Assembly: GCA_026706565.1 (NCBI GenBank)
Contig: JAPOYM010000173.1
Span: forward strand, 1 to 38,285
Source of the DNA: a bacterium
Lineage (GTDB): Bacteria; Actinomycetota; Acidimicrobiia; Acidimicrobiales; CATQHL01
Reading direction: 5' to 3'
DNA length: 38,285 nucleotides
Position numbers and translations under genes: made by a program. Shown piece after piece: positions 7,014-18,596 of this stretch; the stretch's first letter is position 1, and every line of letters begins with the position of its first letter. The notes beneath the pieces were generated by a model. The model saw only the letters and a list, made by a program, of their open reading frames with translations. It was not told where the DNA came from and searched no databases.

Positions 7014-7328
7014 CTACGACAGTCGGGCTAGGAGTGCCTCGCGCTGCTTGACGCCGAGCCCTCGCAGCCGCCGCGTCTCGCTGATGTCGAGTTCCTCCAT
7101 GAGCCTTCGGGCCGTGACCTTTCCGATTCGGGGCATCGACTCCAGAACGGCCAGTACCTTCGTGCCGCCGACCACATCGTCGTCGGCGGCCATGTCGAGC
7201 ACATCGGCAAGCGTCAGATCACCGATCTTGAGGCGATCCTTCAGCTCCGCCCGCCGACGGCGAACCGCGGCAGCCTTGGCGAGAGCCTCCTGACGTTGTG
7301 CATCACTGAGTTGTGGGGGTAGTGGCAT
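7014..7328 (-). CDS. mihF: Integration host factor, actinobacterial type
   Basis: The 104-residue nucleoid-associated protein binds and bends DNA. It is an essential actinobacterial factor unrelated to the proteobacterial IHF heterodimer. Typical segments are LSDAQRQEALAKAAAVRRRR, AELKDRLKIGDLTLADVLD, KVLAVLESMPRIGKVTARRL and MEELDISETRRLRGLGVKQR. The helix-two-turn-helix-like GKVTARRLMEEL region is the DNA-binding part. The start MPLPPQLS at 7328 matches the family, so the longer track frame is rejected. A TACAGT hexamer lies 7 bases before the ATG, so the transcript may be leaderless. The gene sits between pyrF and gmk as in other actinobacteria. Confidence 0.92.
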   Translation of the reverse strand: MPLPPQLSDAQRQEALAKAAAVRRRRAELKDRLKIGDLTLADVLDMAADDDVVGGTKVLAVLESMPRIGKVTARRLMEELDISETRRLRGLGVKQREALLARLS

Positions 7329-7335
7329 GGCGGCG

Positions 7336-7341
7336 ACTGTA
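7336..7341 (-). promoter_or_regulatory. Candidate -10 box for a leaderless mihF transcript
   Basis: On the minus strand TACAGT lies exactly 7 bases before the mihF ATG, the spacing expected if transcription starts at the A of the start codon. No Shine-Dalgarno sequence is present and no clear -35 is visible. The 93-base gap between pyrF and mihF (7329-7421) holds no other recognisable feature. Confidence 0.4.
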
Positions 7342-7421
7342 ACCGTGTTGAAGCCCGTAGCGGCGCATTTCGCGGAATGACCGGCCACACCCCTGCGGGC
7401 ACCGGCCGGCGGGCCCCCGAC

Positions 7422-8123
7422 TCAGCCGCCCAGCAGGGCCGCAGCGGCCTCGGCTGGATCGGTCGCCGCGGTCACCGGGCGCCCGATGACGAGGATGTCG
7501 GCACCCGCGGCGACGGCGGCGGCCGGCGTGGCCACCCTGGCCTGGTCGTCGGCGGCGGCGCCGCGGGGTCGGATCCCCGGCACGGCCCGCAGCAGGCCGG
7601 GAACGGCCGCCCGGATCGCCGGCAGATCACCGGCGGCACACACCACGCCACCGCATCCGGCCGCCGCCGCGGCGCGGGCGCGGCGGGCCAGCACGTCCGG
7701 CTCAGCCAGCGAATCGCTGGTCAGCACGGTGACGGCCAACGCCACGGGCGCCTCGGCGCCGGCAGGCCGCGCCGCGGCGAGCCCCTCCGCGCCTGCCCGG
7801 AGCATGTCCGGACCCCCGGCGGCGTGCAGCGTGACATAGCGTGCGCCGAGGCCGGCGAGGGAGCGGGCCGCTCCAGCGACCGTGTTGGGGATGTCGTGCA
7901 GCTTCAGGTCCACGAACACCTCGAAACCCTCGTCGCTCAGGGACAGCACGGCCCGGGGCCCCACGGCGCCGAACAGCTCGAGGCCCACCTTGGCGATAGC
8001 GAACCAGGGACGAAGGATCCGGGCCAGCCCCAGCGCCCTGTCGAGATCGTGGGTGTCCAAGGCGACCGCGCAGGCCGCGGGATCCAATGGCGCCGCCGGC
8101 GGGGCGGCGCCCTCGGCCGTCAC
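7422..8123 (-). CDS. pyrF: Orotidine 5'-phosphate decarboxylase
   Basis: The enzyme converts OMP to UMP, the last step of de novo pyrimidine synthesis. The catalytic Lys-Asp network lies in VFVDLKLHDIPNTVAG. The N-terminal strand ACAVALDTHDLDRAL, the IAKVGLELFG segment, the GPDMLRAGAEGL loop and the phosphate-binding ADILVIGRPVTAATDP complete the barrel. The protein is 233 residues. The track frame runs further upstream, but GTG 8123 overlaps the pyrD stop as GTGA and starts the protein at the right place. It is the last gene of the pyr operon. Confidence 0.94.
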   Translation of the reverse strand: MTAEGAAPPAAPLDPAACAVALDTHDLDRALGLARILRPWFAIAKVGLELFGAVGPRAVLSLSDEGFEVFVDLKLHDIPNTVAGAARSLAGLGARYVTLHAAGGPDMLRAGAEGLAAARPAGAEAPVALAVTVLTSDSLAEPDVLARRARAAAAAGCGGVVCAAGDLPAIRAAVPGLLRAVPGIRPRGAAADDQARVATPAAAVAAGADILVIGRPVTAATDPAEAAAALLGG

Positions 8124-9069
8124 GACGGTCCCTCGGCGGACCCGTGGGCCGCGCCGGTGAGGCCCCGAACCGACGCCGCGCCCCGGCGCCGGCACCAGGC
8201 TGCGAGCTCGGCGCACACCCGCTCGGGGGCGCGCGGCGAGGCGAACGTGGCGGTGCCCACCTGCACGGCGCAGGCGCCCGCCATCAGCATCTCCACGGCG
8301 TCGATCCCGCGCGCCACCCCGCCGACACCGAGGATCGGGAGGTCGCCGAGCGCGGCGTGGCACTCCCAGATCGCCCGCACCGCCAGCGGGCGGATGGCCG
8401 GGCCCGACACGCCGCCGCCTCCGGCGCCCAGGACGGGGCGGCGCTCGGCCACGTCGATGACCATGCCCGGGACCGTGTTGATGAGCGTCACGGCCGCTGC
8501 GCCGGCCTCCCGGGCGGCTGCCGCCACCGCCACGATGTCGGGCGCTGCGAGGCTCAGCTTCGCCCAAAGAGGCAGGCCCGCGGCGGCCGCGGCCTCGACG
8601 GCGGCGGCGGTGGACCCCGGCGCCCGGGCGAAGAGGTGCTCGCCCTCGTCAAGGTTGGGGCAGGAGAGGTTCACCTCCACCGCCAGGATGCCGGAGCGGT
8701 GCGGGGCGAGCAGCTCGGCGGCCCGGCGGTACTCGGCGACGGTGCGCCCCCAGATGCTGGCCACTACCCGCACGCCCGCCGCCTGCAGCGCCGGCAACTG
8801 CTCGGCGGCCCAGGCCGCCACGCCCGGCCCCTGCAGGCCGACGCTGTTGATCATCCCCGCGGGGGTGGCGTCGAGCCGGGGGGCGGGGTTCCCCGGCCAT
8901 GGCGCAGCGGCGAGCGACTTCACGACCACCGCGCCGGGCGCCGTCAAGTCCATCACCCCTGCCAGTTCGGTCCCGTAGCCCGCGGTCCCCGAGGCGCACA
9001 GCACCGGGTTCGGCAACTCCACGGCGCCCACCGCGGTCCGCAGGTCCACCGGGTGCCGCGAGCGCCGCC

Positions 9070-9073
<4 letters not shown>
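8120..9073 (-). CDS. pyrD: Dihydroorotate dehydrogenase, class 1B-like
   Basis: The enzyme oxidises dihydroorotate to orotate using FMN. The 317 residues form a single barrel with no membrane-targeting N-terminus, so it is class 1 rather than the membrane-bound class 2. Key segments are [31 protein letters not shown] with the class-1 catalytic cysteine, PLWAKLSL, and the FMN phosphate site [19 protein letters not shown]. Class 1B enzymes normally need the Fe-S/FAD partner PyrK to pass electrons to NAD, and no pyrK lies in this operon. The GTG start overlaps the carB stop as GTGA. Confidence 0.92.
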
Positions 9074-12437
<3,364 letters not shown>

Positions 12438-12438
<1 letters not shown>

Positions 12439-13613
12439 CAGCGGTCAGCGGGGGCGTCGGACTCGAGGCCGCAGCCAGCAGCGAATCCGGCCCCGTCGGG
12501 CGCCGAGCCGTGCAACTCCCCCAGCCAGGCGTCGAGGGTTGCGAAGACGTGGTGGCTGTCGTGGGGGCCGGGGCCCGCTTCGGGGTGGTGCTGAACGCCG
12601 AAGGCCGCCGCCTCGAGGCTGCGGAGGCCTTCGACGGTGCCGTCGTTGAGGTTGAGGTGGGTGACCTCCACACCCGGCGCGCCGCTGTCGGCCACGCTGA
12701 AGTTGTGGTTCTGGCTGGTGATCTCGACGGCGCCGCTGGCGAGGTGGCGCACCGGATGGTTGCCACCGTGGTGCCCGAAGGGCAGTTTGAAGGTCTCGCA
12801 GCCGAGGGTGGCGGCGAGGAGCTGATGACCCAGGCAGATGCCGAAGACGGGGACCGCGTCCAGCAGCCCGCCGATGAGGTCCGTGGCGCCCGCCACGGCG
12901 GCAGGATCGCCGGGGCCGTTGGACAGCAGCACGCCGTGAGGGCGCCGGGCCAGGATCCGTTCGGCGCCGTAGCCGGCGGGAACCACCTCGACGTGGCCGA
13001 AGGCCGCGAGCCGGCGCAGGATCGAGGTCTTCACGCCGAAGTCGACGACGCTGAGGCGCCAGGGGGGCCGGCCGTCGGCGCGAGCAGTGGGCCGCCGGTA
13101 GGGACGCTCCGCGGTCACCGCGGCGACGAGGTCGACGCCGTCTGTGCCGGGCTCGGCGGCGGCGGCGGCTCGCAGGTCGGCCTCCGCCGCGCTGCCGAAG
13201 GCGCCCACCATGGCGCCCGCCGCGCGGATGTGCCGGGTGAGACGGCGCGTGTCGACGCCCGCGAGGCACGACAGGCCGCAGCGCATGAGGAACGAGTCCA
13301 GACTTGCTGTGGCGCGCCAGCTGCTGGGCGTCGCTACCAGGTCGCGCACCACCAAGCCCCGGCAGAACGGGCGGCGGCTCTCGAAGTCGGCGTCGACGAC
13401 CCCGTAGTTGCCGATGTGCGGGTAGGTGAATGCAATGATCTGCCCGGCGTAGGAGGGATCGGTGAGAACCTCCTGGTAGCCGGACATGACGGTGTTGAAC
13501 ACCACTTCGCCCGCGGTGACGCCCCCCGGCGGCGGCGCGCCGGCCAGCTCGCCCTCGAAGGTCTCGCCGTCGGCGAGGACCAGAGCGCCGCCGCGGCGCG
13601 CCGCGGCCCTCAT
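12438..13613 (-). CDS. carA: Carbamoyl phosphate synthase, small (glutaminase) subunit
   Basis: The subunit hydrolyses glutamine and passes ammonia to CarB. The N-terminal CPSase domain has [20 protein letters not shown] and the [18 protein letters not shown] segment. The C-terminal class I amidotransferase domain has LLSNGPGDP, the nucleophile cysteine in [20 protein letters not shown] and the His-Glu pair in [15 protein letters not shown]. It has 391 residues, a normal length. ATG 13613 overlaps the pyrC stop (ATGA). The longer track frame upstream is rejected because it runs through pyrC. Confidence 0.96.
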
Positions 13614-14908
13614 CGTTGCGCCTCGCCGTCGATGACCACCGGCTCGCCCGCCACGATCGTGTGGCGCACCCTGCCCCGCAGCCGTCGGCCCGCATAGGGC
13701 GTGTTGCGGCTGCGGCTGGCGCCGCCGGAGCCGTCCACTGTCCAGGTTGCTTCCGGGTCGAAGACGCAGAGATTCGCCGGGCGCCCCGCGACTACCGGGC
13801 CGCCGTGGGCGGCGTCGATCCCGGCGAGTCGCGCCGGCCGCCACGACAGCAGCGCCAGAACGTCCGCTACGGGCATGTGGAGTTCGGTCAGAGCGAGCGG
13901 CAGCGCCGTCTCCAGACCCAGCATCCCCGGCGGGGCCTCCTCGAAGGGCAGGTCCTTGGCGTCGGGGGTGTGCGGCGCGTGATCGGTGGCGATGGCGTCC
14001 ACTGTCCCGGCGGCCAGAGCGGCGCGCACGGCGGCCACGTCGGCCTCCGGGCGCAGCGGCGGGTTCACCTTGAACGCGGCGTCGTAGGAGGCGCAGCACT
14101 CGTCGGTGAGCGTGAAATGGTGGGGCGCCACCTCGGCGGTGACCGCCACGCCGCTGCGCCGGGCCGCCTCGAGGATCGCCACCGAGCCCGCCGTGGAGAG
14201 ATGTTGGAAGTGTACCGGCGCCCCGGTGAGGCGGCTGAGGGCCACGTCGCGCATCACCATGATCTCCTCGGCCTCGGCGCAGATGCCGGGGATGCCCAGC
14301 CGGGAAGACCACTCGCCCTCGTGCATGTGCCCGCCGGCGGCGAGCGAGTCCACCTCGCAGTGCTGCGCCAACCGCACTCCGAGGTCTGAGGCGTACTCCA
14401 AGGCGCGGCGCATGACCGCGGCGTCCTGCACCCCGTGGCCGTCGTCGGTGAACAGCCGGACCCCGAGGGCCGCCATCTCGCCCATCGGCGCTAGCCGCCC
14501 TCCGGCCCGGCCTACGGTGATGGCGCCCGCCACCTCCACATCGCAGAGCGCGGCGCGGCCCAACTCCTGCACCTCCCGCACCACTGCGGCGGAGTCGATG
14601 GCCGGGCTGGTGTTGGGCATTGCCACCACCGCGCAGAACCCTCCGAGTACCGCGGCGCGGCTGGCGGATTCCACGGTCTCGGCCTGCTCGCCGCCGGGCT
14701 GGCGCAGATGGGCGTGCAGGTCCACGAGGCCCGGCGCCACGACGCAGCCGCGGGCGTCGAGGGTTCGGTCGCCGGCCGCTCCCGGGGCCAGACCCCCGCC
14801 GACGGCCGCGATCACCCCGTCGGGGCTGACGACCACGTCGGCCGGCCGCTCGCCGGTGGCGTCTATCACCGTGCCGCCGGCGATGAGGAGCCGGGGACGC
14901 TCAGCCAC
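13610..14908 (-). CDS. pyrC: Dihydroorotase
   Basis: The zinc amidohydrolase cyclises carbamoyl-aspartate to dihydroorotate. Metal and substrate ligands are visible: HxH in LVDLHAHLRQPGGEQAET, the aspartate of FTDDGHGV, histidines in LAQHCE and HFQHLSTAGS, and the catalytic aspartate in DAIATDHAPHTPDAKDLPFE. At 432 residues it is a type I (long) dihydroorotase with intact active site, not one of the inactive paralogues paired with PyrB. The GTG start overlaps the pyrB stop by 8 bases. No in-frame alternative nearer the stop fits. Confidence 0.95.
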   Translation of the reverse strand: MAERPRLLIAGGTVIDATGERPADVVVSPDGVIAAVGGGLAPGAAGDRTLDARGCVVAPGLVDLHAHLRQPGGEQAETVESASRAAVLGGFCAVVAMPNTSPAIDSAAVVREVQELGRAALCDVEVAGAITVGRAGGRLAPMGEMAALGVRLFTDDGHGVQDAAVMRRALEYASDLGVRLAQHCEVDSLAAGGHMHEGEWSSRLGIPGICAEAEEIMVMRDVALSRLTGAPVHFQHLSTAGSVAILEAARRSGVAVTAEVAPHHFTLTDECCASYDAAFKVNPPLRPEADVAAVRAALAAGTVDAIATDHAPHTPDAKDLPFEEAPPGMLGLETALPLALTELHMPVADVLALLSWRPARLAGIDAAHGGPVVAGRPANLCVFDPEATWTVDGSGGASRSRNTPYAGRRLRGRVRHTIVAGEPVVIDGEAQR

Positions 14909-15929
14909 CGCCCACCCCGGCCGGCGACGCCCCTTCGGCGGCCGGGGCGGCCGCTACGTCGGCTGTCGAGGCGGTCCCCGGCTGGGCCCCCAGCAGCCAG
15001 AAGAGCACCGCCATCCGCACCGAGACGCCGTTGGCGACCTGCTCGGCGATCGTGGTGCAGGCCATCTCGGGCACTTCGGCGCCGATCTCGACCCCGCGAT
15101 TCATGGGACCGGGATGCATCACGATGGCGTGGTCGGCCAGGCGGCGGGCGCGTTCGGCGCTCAGCCCGAAGCGCTCGTGGAACTCGCGCAGGCTGGGCAG
15201 CAGCGCCCGCTCCTGCCGCTCGCGTTGCAGGCGCAGCAGGTAGACCACATCCGCCCGCGCCAGGACATCGTCGATGCGGCTGCTGACGCCCACACCCCAG
15301 CCGTCCACCGCGGGGGGCAGGAGCGTGGCCGGCGCCACCAGCGTGACCGCCGCGTCGAGCATCCGCAGCGCCGCCACTAGCGACCGGGCCACCCGCGAGT
15401 GGGCGATGTCGCCCACGATCGCCACATGCCGCCCCTCAATGCTCCCCAACCGCCGGCTGATCGTGTAACAGTCCAGCAGGGCCTGGGTGGGGTGCTCGTG
15501 GCGGCCGTCGCCGGCGTTGACCACCGCGGCGTCGAGCCAGCGGGAAAGCTGCACCGCCACGCCGGCGCTGCGGTGGCGCACGACCACGCAGTCGACGCCC
15601 ATGGCTGTCACCGTCTGGGCGGTGTCGCGCAGCGACTCTCCCTTGCTCAGCGAGGAGCTGCCGGCGCTGAAGGCCATCGTGTCGGCCGAGAGGCGCTTGG
15701 CCGCGGTCTCGAAGGAGAGGCGGGTGCGGGTGGAGTCCTCGAAGAACAGCGAGGCCACCGTCCTGCCGCGCAGGGCGGGGACCTTCGGGATGGGCCGCGC
15801 GTTGACCTCGGCGAAGCTGTCGGCGAGGCGCAGGATCTGCCCGATCCCGTCGGTGCCGAGGTCGCCGACGGCCAGGAGGTGCCGCCGAGTGACGGCGCCT
15901 GCCGCGGGACCCGCCGGCGGCCCGCTCAC
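14901..15929 (-). CDS. pyrB: Aspartate carbamoyltransferase, catalytic subunit
   Basis: The enzyme joins carbamoyl phosphate and aspartate, the committed step of pyrimidine synthesis. The carbamoyl-phosphate site SLFFEDSTRTRLSFETAAKR, the HEHPTQALLDCYTISRRLG segment, VGDIAHSRVARSL and the loop MHPGPMNRGVEI are all conserved. The protein has 342 residues; the C-terminal tail rich in Ala and Gly is an extension beyond the usual end. GTG 15929 overlaps the pyrR stop as GTGA. No pyrI regulatory chain gene is present, so control probably lies with PyrR. Confidence 0.95.
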   Translation of the reverse strand: MSGPPAGPAAGAVTRRHLLAVGDLGTDGIGQILRLADSFAEVNARPIPKVPALRGRTVASLFFEDSTRTRLSFETAAKRLSADTMAFSAGSSSLSKGESLRDTAQTVTAMGVDCVVVRHRSAGVAVQLSRWLDAAVVNAGDGRHEHPTQALLDCYTISRRLGSIEGRHVAIVGDIAHSRVARSLVAALRMLDAAVTLVAPATLLPPAVDGWGVGVSSRIDDVLARADVVYLLRLQRERQERALLPSLREFHERFGLSAERARRLADHAIVMHPGPMNRGVEIGAEVPEMACTTIAEQVANGVSVRMAVLFWLLGAQPGTASTADVAAAPAAEGASPAGVGGG

Positions 15930-16498
15930 ACCGTCTCTCCCAGAACGACGCCCCGGTCGCTGACGTCCACCAGCTCCTCGCGCCGGGTCGGCAGGTTCTT
16001 GCCCACATAGTCGGCCCTGATGGGCAGCTCGCGGTGGCCGCGGTCGACCATCACCGCCAGCTGCACCGCTCGGGGGCGCCCGAAGTCGCAGACCGCGTCG
16101 AGCGCGGCGCGCACGGTGCGCCCCGTGTACAGCACGTCGTCCACCAGCACCACGGTGCGCCCCGTCAGGTCGCCGCTGATGCTGGTGGGGGCTTGGGGGA
16201 GCACGGGCCGCAGCCCGATGTCGTCGCGGTGCATGGCCACGTCCAGCGACCCGCACGGCACCTCGGCGCCGTCGATGTCCGCCAGCAGCGCGGCCAGGCG
16301 TTCGGCCAGGAACACTCCCCCGGTCTGCAGCCCCACCAGCACCAACTCCGACGTGGCGCCGTTGCGTTCGATGATCTCGTGCGCCATGCGCCGCAGCGCC
16401 CGCTCGAGCGCCGCGCCGTCCATGATCTCGACGCGGGGAACAAAGTCTCCCGGGGTCCCGGCGTGACGTCCGGCTACGAGAGGTCCAGCTATAGGCAC
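15926..16498 (-). CDS. pyrR: PyrR regulator / uracil phosphoribosyltransferase-like
   Basis: PyrR binds pyr leader RNA when UMP is high and represses the operon; many members also have weak uracil phosphoribosyltransferase activity. The PRPP-binding signature is [61 protein letters not shown] and [20 protein letters not shown] complete the family. The conserved [13 protein letters not shown] forces a start upstream of its internal ATG. GTG 16498, preceded by GAGGG within a small hairpin, gives 190 residues. It is the first gene of the chain, and a PyrR-loop consensus sits in its leader. Confidence 0.94.
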   Translation of the reverse strand: MPIAGPLVAGRHAGTPGDFVPRVEIMDGAALERALRRMAHEIIERNGATSELVLVGLQTGGVFLAERLAALLADIDGAEVPCGSLDVAMHRDDIGLRPVLPQAPTSISGDLTGRTVVLVDDVLYTGRTVRAALDAVCDFGRPRAVQLAVMVDRGHRELPIRADYVGKNLPTRREELVDVSDRGVVLGETV

Positions 16499-16500
16499 AG

Positions 16501-16513
16501 GGCCCTCAGGGCC
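16501..16513 (-). promoter_or_regulatory. Hairpin covering the pyrR ribosome-binding site
   Basis: On the minus strand GGCCCTGAGGGCC forms a 5-base-pair stem with a TGA loop, three bases before the GTG start of pyrR. The only Shine-Dalgarno-like element (GAGGG) is inside it, so pairing would hide the site. No U-run follows, so this is not an intrinsic terminator. It would suit translational rather than termination control. Confidence 0.45.
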
Positions 16514-16577
16514 GCCGGGGCCGCTCTCCGCCCGTACACTGCGCTCGCGATCGGACAGCGTTCTACCTCCGGTCCGT

Positions 16578-16597
16578 ACGGGCCTCGCCGGACCCGC
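16578..16597 (-). promoter_or_regulatory. PyrR-binding loop in the pyr leader
   Basis: The minus strand reads GCGGGTCCGGCGAGGCCCGT. Its core GGTCCGGCGAGGCC matches the PyrR RNA consensus ARUCCNGNGAGGYU at 12 of 14 positions, including the invariant UCC, G and GAGG. The flanks pair: GCGGGTC with GGCCCGT around the hexaloop CGGCGA, as in known PyrR binding loops. It lies about 80 bases upstream of the pyrR start. A TACCGT hexamer at 16612-16617 could be the -10 of the promoter, placing the site just inside the transcript. No terminator is visible between the site and pyrR. Confidence 0.75.
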
Positions 16598-16719
16598 TTA
16601 ACGGTCCGCTGACGGTACCACGACCGGCCCCCGCCACCACGCATCCCGCCAGCCGGTGAGCGCTCCGGATCGATCTGCCGTGCCGCTCGGGTCACACCTC
16701 CGCGCTGCGCCCCTCACAA

Positions 16720-16938
16720 ATGCATTCGAAGCTCGGCGGCGGCGTCATCTGGGAGTTCAGCACCGAGACCTGGCAGGAGATCGCGGCGCGGGGCCGGCGC
16801 TCTGAAGCCGGCTGGGGCACCATCGCCGCCGCGGTCTGGGAGGGCCGCCGCTTCGCCGAGGAGATCGAGGACCCCAGCGACGATGCCGACGCCACCCCCT
16901 ACCGCCGGGAGGTCACCCGGCTGGCCCGAAGGACCTGA
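16720..16938 (+). CDS. Small hypothetical protein divergent from pyrR
   Basis: The 72-residue frame begins HSKLGGGVIWEFSTETWQEI and continues WGTIAAAVWEGRRFAEEIE, ending in a charged tail (DPSDDADATPYRREVTRLAR). The composition and third-position GC look like real coding sequence. However, the ATG has no clear ribosome-binding site and the start region is uncertain. There is no signal peptide, membrane segment or known motif. It is transcribed away from pyrR and converges on the deaminase gene with 12 bases between the stops. It is not recognised. Confidence 0.5.
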   Translation: MHSKLGGGVIWEFSTETWQEIAARGRRSEAGWGTIAAAVWEGRRFAEEIEDPSDDADATPYRREVTRLARRT

Positions 16939-16950
16939 CCGATCGGGGCT

Positions 16951-17442
16951 CTAACGGTCCCAGAACCCCCGGTGGGCCTCGACGGCCTCCGCCGCTAGGT
17001 GCGGGCCGCTGACTTCGATGCGGCGCTGCCCGCTGGCGAGCACGGCGCGGCAGCCGAGCCCGGTCATGGTGGGGTTCTCGCCGCCCTCGCCGTCGGCCAG
17101 CGGCAGCAGATCCTGCTCGCTCATGGCGTAGACGAGCCGGTTCACACCGACCCAGTACATGGCGCCCGCGCACATCGAGCACGGCTCGCAGCTCGAGTAC
17201 AGGGTGCCGCCGGCGATCTGGGCAGCGCTGAGGGTGAGTCCGATCTGCCGTGCCAGATTGGTCTCGGCGTGGCCGAGCCGGTCGCCGCTGGTGACCACCG
17301 AGTTCTCCGCCTCGAGGAGCACGTCGCCGCCGCGCTCCGCGAAGACCGCCCCGAAGGGGTGGTTGCCGTTGGCGCGCGCGCTCTTCGAGACCCCGATCGC
17401 CCGCCGCAGGAACCCCTCGTCGCGTTCGCTGAGTGCGCTCAT
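16951..17442 (-). CDS. Nucleoside/nucleobase deaminase (CMP/dCMP-type zinc fold)
   Basis: The 163-residue protein has the zinc-binding and catalytic motifs of the cytidine/deoxycytidylate deaminase superfamily: GHAETNLARQIG (His ligand and proton-shuttling Glu) and YSSCEPCSMCAGAMYWVGV (two Cys ligands). The early NHPFGAVFAE segment and the CEPCSMCAGAMYW form place it with guanine deaminase/TadA-like nucleoside deaminases rather than true cytidine deaminases. A very strong ribosome-binding site (GGGAGGTGA) precedes ATG 17442. The exact substrate (guanine, a pyrimidine, or a modified base) cannot be read from sequence. It stands between the pyr operon and nusB, outside both chains. Confidence 0.85.
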   Translation of the reverse strand: MSALSERDEGFLRRAIGVSKSARANGNHPFGAVFAERGGDVLLEAENSVVTSGDRLGHAETNLARQIGLTLSAAQIAGGTLYSSCEPCSMCAGAMYWVGVNRLVYAMSEQDLLPLADGEGGENPTMTGLGCRAVLASGQRRIEVSGPHLAAEAVEAHRGFWDR

Positions 17443-17507
17443 GTCAAGTCACCTCCCGTCTCGGACATCAGGACCGGCCGCAGCCTCACGCCTCACCGCT
17501 CGCCGCC

Positions 17508-17535
17508 GGATCCCGGCCTTCGCCGGAATGACGAC
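17508..17535. repeat. REP-like palindrome, copy 2
   Basis: GGATCCCGGCCTTCGCCGGA followed by ATGACGAC. It matches copy 1 in the outer bases and trailing GACGAC, with one arm base changed. It lies in the 138-base gap between the nusB stop and the deaminase start; the rest of that gap shows nothing recognisable. Confidence 0.7.
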
Positions 17536-17580
17536 GGCCACGACGATCGCCCTCAGGCTTCTGTGGGGATGCATCCGGCG

Positions 17581-18009
17581 TCACGTCCGGACCCGGCGGG
17601 CGATGGTGGCCAGCACGCCGTTCACGAAGCGCCCCGAGGACGCCGTGGAGTAGAGGTCGGCCAGTTCCACGGCCTCGTTCAGCACCACCGCTGTCGGCGT
17701 CTGCGGCCGGTGCGCCAGTTCGTAGACCGCGAGGCGCAGGATGGCGCGGTCCACCGGCGCCATGCGCGCCACCGACCAGTCCACCGCCACCTCGCCCAGC
17801 AGCTCGTCGATGGCCGCGCCGTGGACGGCGACGCCCTCGACCAGTTCTGCGGCCAGCGGTTGCGGCGGCAGGTGCTGGCGCCGCAACAGTTCGAGAGTGT
17901 CGAGTTGGCGGGCTTCGGCCTCGTACAGGAGCGCCAGCGCCCGCTCGCGCGCCCCGCGGGCCTCGCTGCGGGCGCCCGGCGTGGCGTCGGGGTCGGCGTG
18001 CCCGCTCAC
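17581..18009 (-). CDS. nusB: Transcription antitermination factor NusB
   Basis: The 142-residue all-helical protein binds boxA RNA with S10 during rRNA antitermination. Typical segments are RERALALLYEAEARQLD, the central VDWSVARMAPVDRAILRLAV, YELAHRPQTPTAVVLNEAVE and LADLYSTASSGRFVNGVLAT. The last of these is the signature helix of the family. A GTG start overlaps the efp stop as GTGA, giving a coupled efp-nusB pair as in other actinobacteria. The Ala/Arg-rich first 20 residues are poorly conserved. Confidence 0.94.
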   Translation of the reverse strand: MSGHADPDATPGARSEARGARERALALLYEAEARQLDTLELLRRQHLPPQPLAAELVEGVAVHGAAIDELLGEVAVDWSVARMAPVDRAILRLAVYELAHRPQTPTAVVLNEAVELADLYSTASSGRFVNGVLATIARRVRT

Positions 18010-18569
18010 CCTCGGGCGATGTACTGGCCCGAGCGGGTGTCCACCTTGATGCGCTCGCCCGGCTCGATGAACAGCGGCACCGACACCACCAGACCGGTCT
18101 CGGTGACGGCCGGCTTGGTTGCGCCGGAGACCCGGTCGCCCTGGATGCCCGGCTCGGTCTCGGTGATGGCCAGGGTGACCGCGGCGGGCAGGTCGGTGCC
18201 CACGATCTCGCTCCCGTACATCTGCAGGATCACCGAGTCACCCTCGATGATGTAGCTCCCGGCGTCACCCAGCGTGGCCTCCTCCACGTCGAGCTGCTCG
18301 TAGGTCTCGCCGTCCATGAACACCCGGGCCTCACCGTCGCGGTACAGGTACTGCATGGAGCGCTTGTCGATGATGGCCCGCTCCACCTTCTCGCCGGCCC
18401 GGAAGGTGCGCTCCAGCACCGCCCCGGTGCGGGCGTTCTTGAGGGTGGTGCGCACGAATGCGTGGCCCTTGCCCGGCTTGACGTGCTGGAACTCCACGAC
18501 CGAGAACAGTCCCTCGCCCAAGTCGAGGGTCATGCCCGTCTTCAGGTCGTTGGTGGTGATGGCGACCAT
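18006..18569 (-). CDS. efp: Translation elongation factor P
   Basis: EF-P rescues ribosomes stalled on polyproline. The 187 residues cover the three beta-barrel domains. The tip loop of domain 1 is HVKPGKGHAFVRTTLKN, with the conserved lysine at position 34. Domain 2 includes RDGEARVFMDGETYEQL. The C-terminal OB-like domain has AITETEPGIQGDRVSGATKP and the closing GERIKVDTRSGQYIAR. GGAGGTAGGA precedes ATG 18569. No lysine-modifying gene (epmA) lies nearby, and lysine 34 may stay unmodified as known for several actinobacteria. Confidence 0.96.
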   Translation of the reverse strand: MVAITTNDLKTGMTLDLGEGLFSVVEFQHVKPGKGHAFVRTTLKNARTGAVLERTFRAGEKVERAIIDKRSMQYLYRDGEARVFMDGETYEQLDVEEATLGDAGSYIIEGDSVILQMYGSEIVGTDLPAAVTLAITETEPGIQGDRVSGATKPAVTETGLVVSVPLFIEPGERIKVDTRSGQYIARG

Positions 18570-18596
18570 TCCTACCTCCGTCGGGTGTGGCCGGGC

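Noticed and set aside
14901-14908. Frameshift at the pyrB/pyrC junction
   Set aside because: The 8-base overlap keeps both proteins full length with normal ends, so it is an ordinary overlap.
16489-16695. 68-residue minus-strand ORF that could be a pyr leader peptide
   Set aside because: It overlaps the pyrR start out of frame, has no convincing ribosome-binding site and a biased Arg/Gly/Ala composition. The leader is better explained by the PyrR loop.
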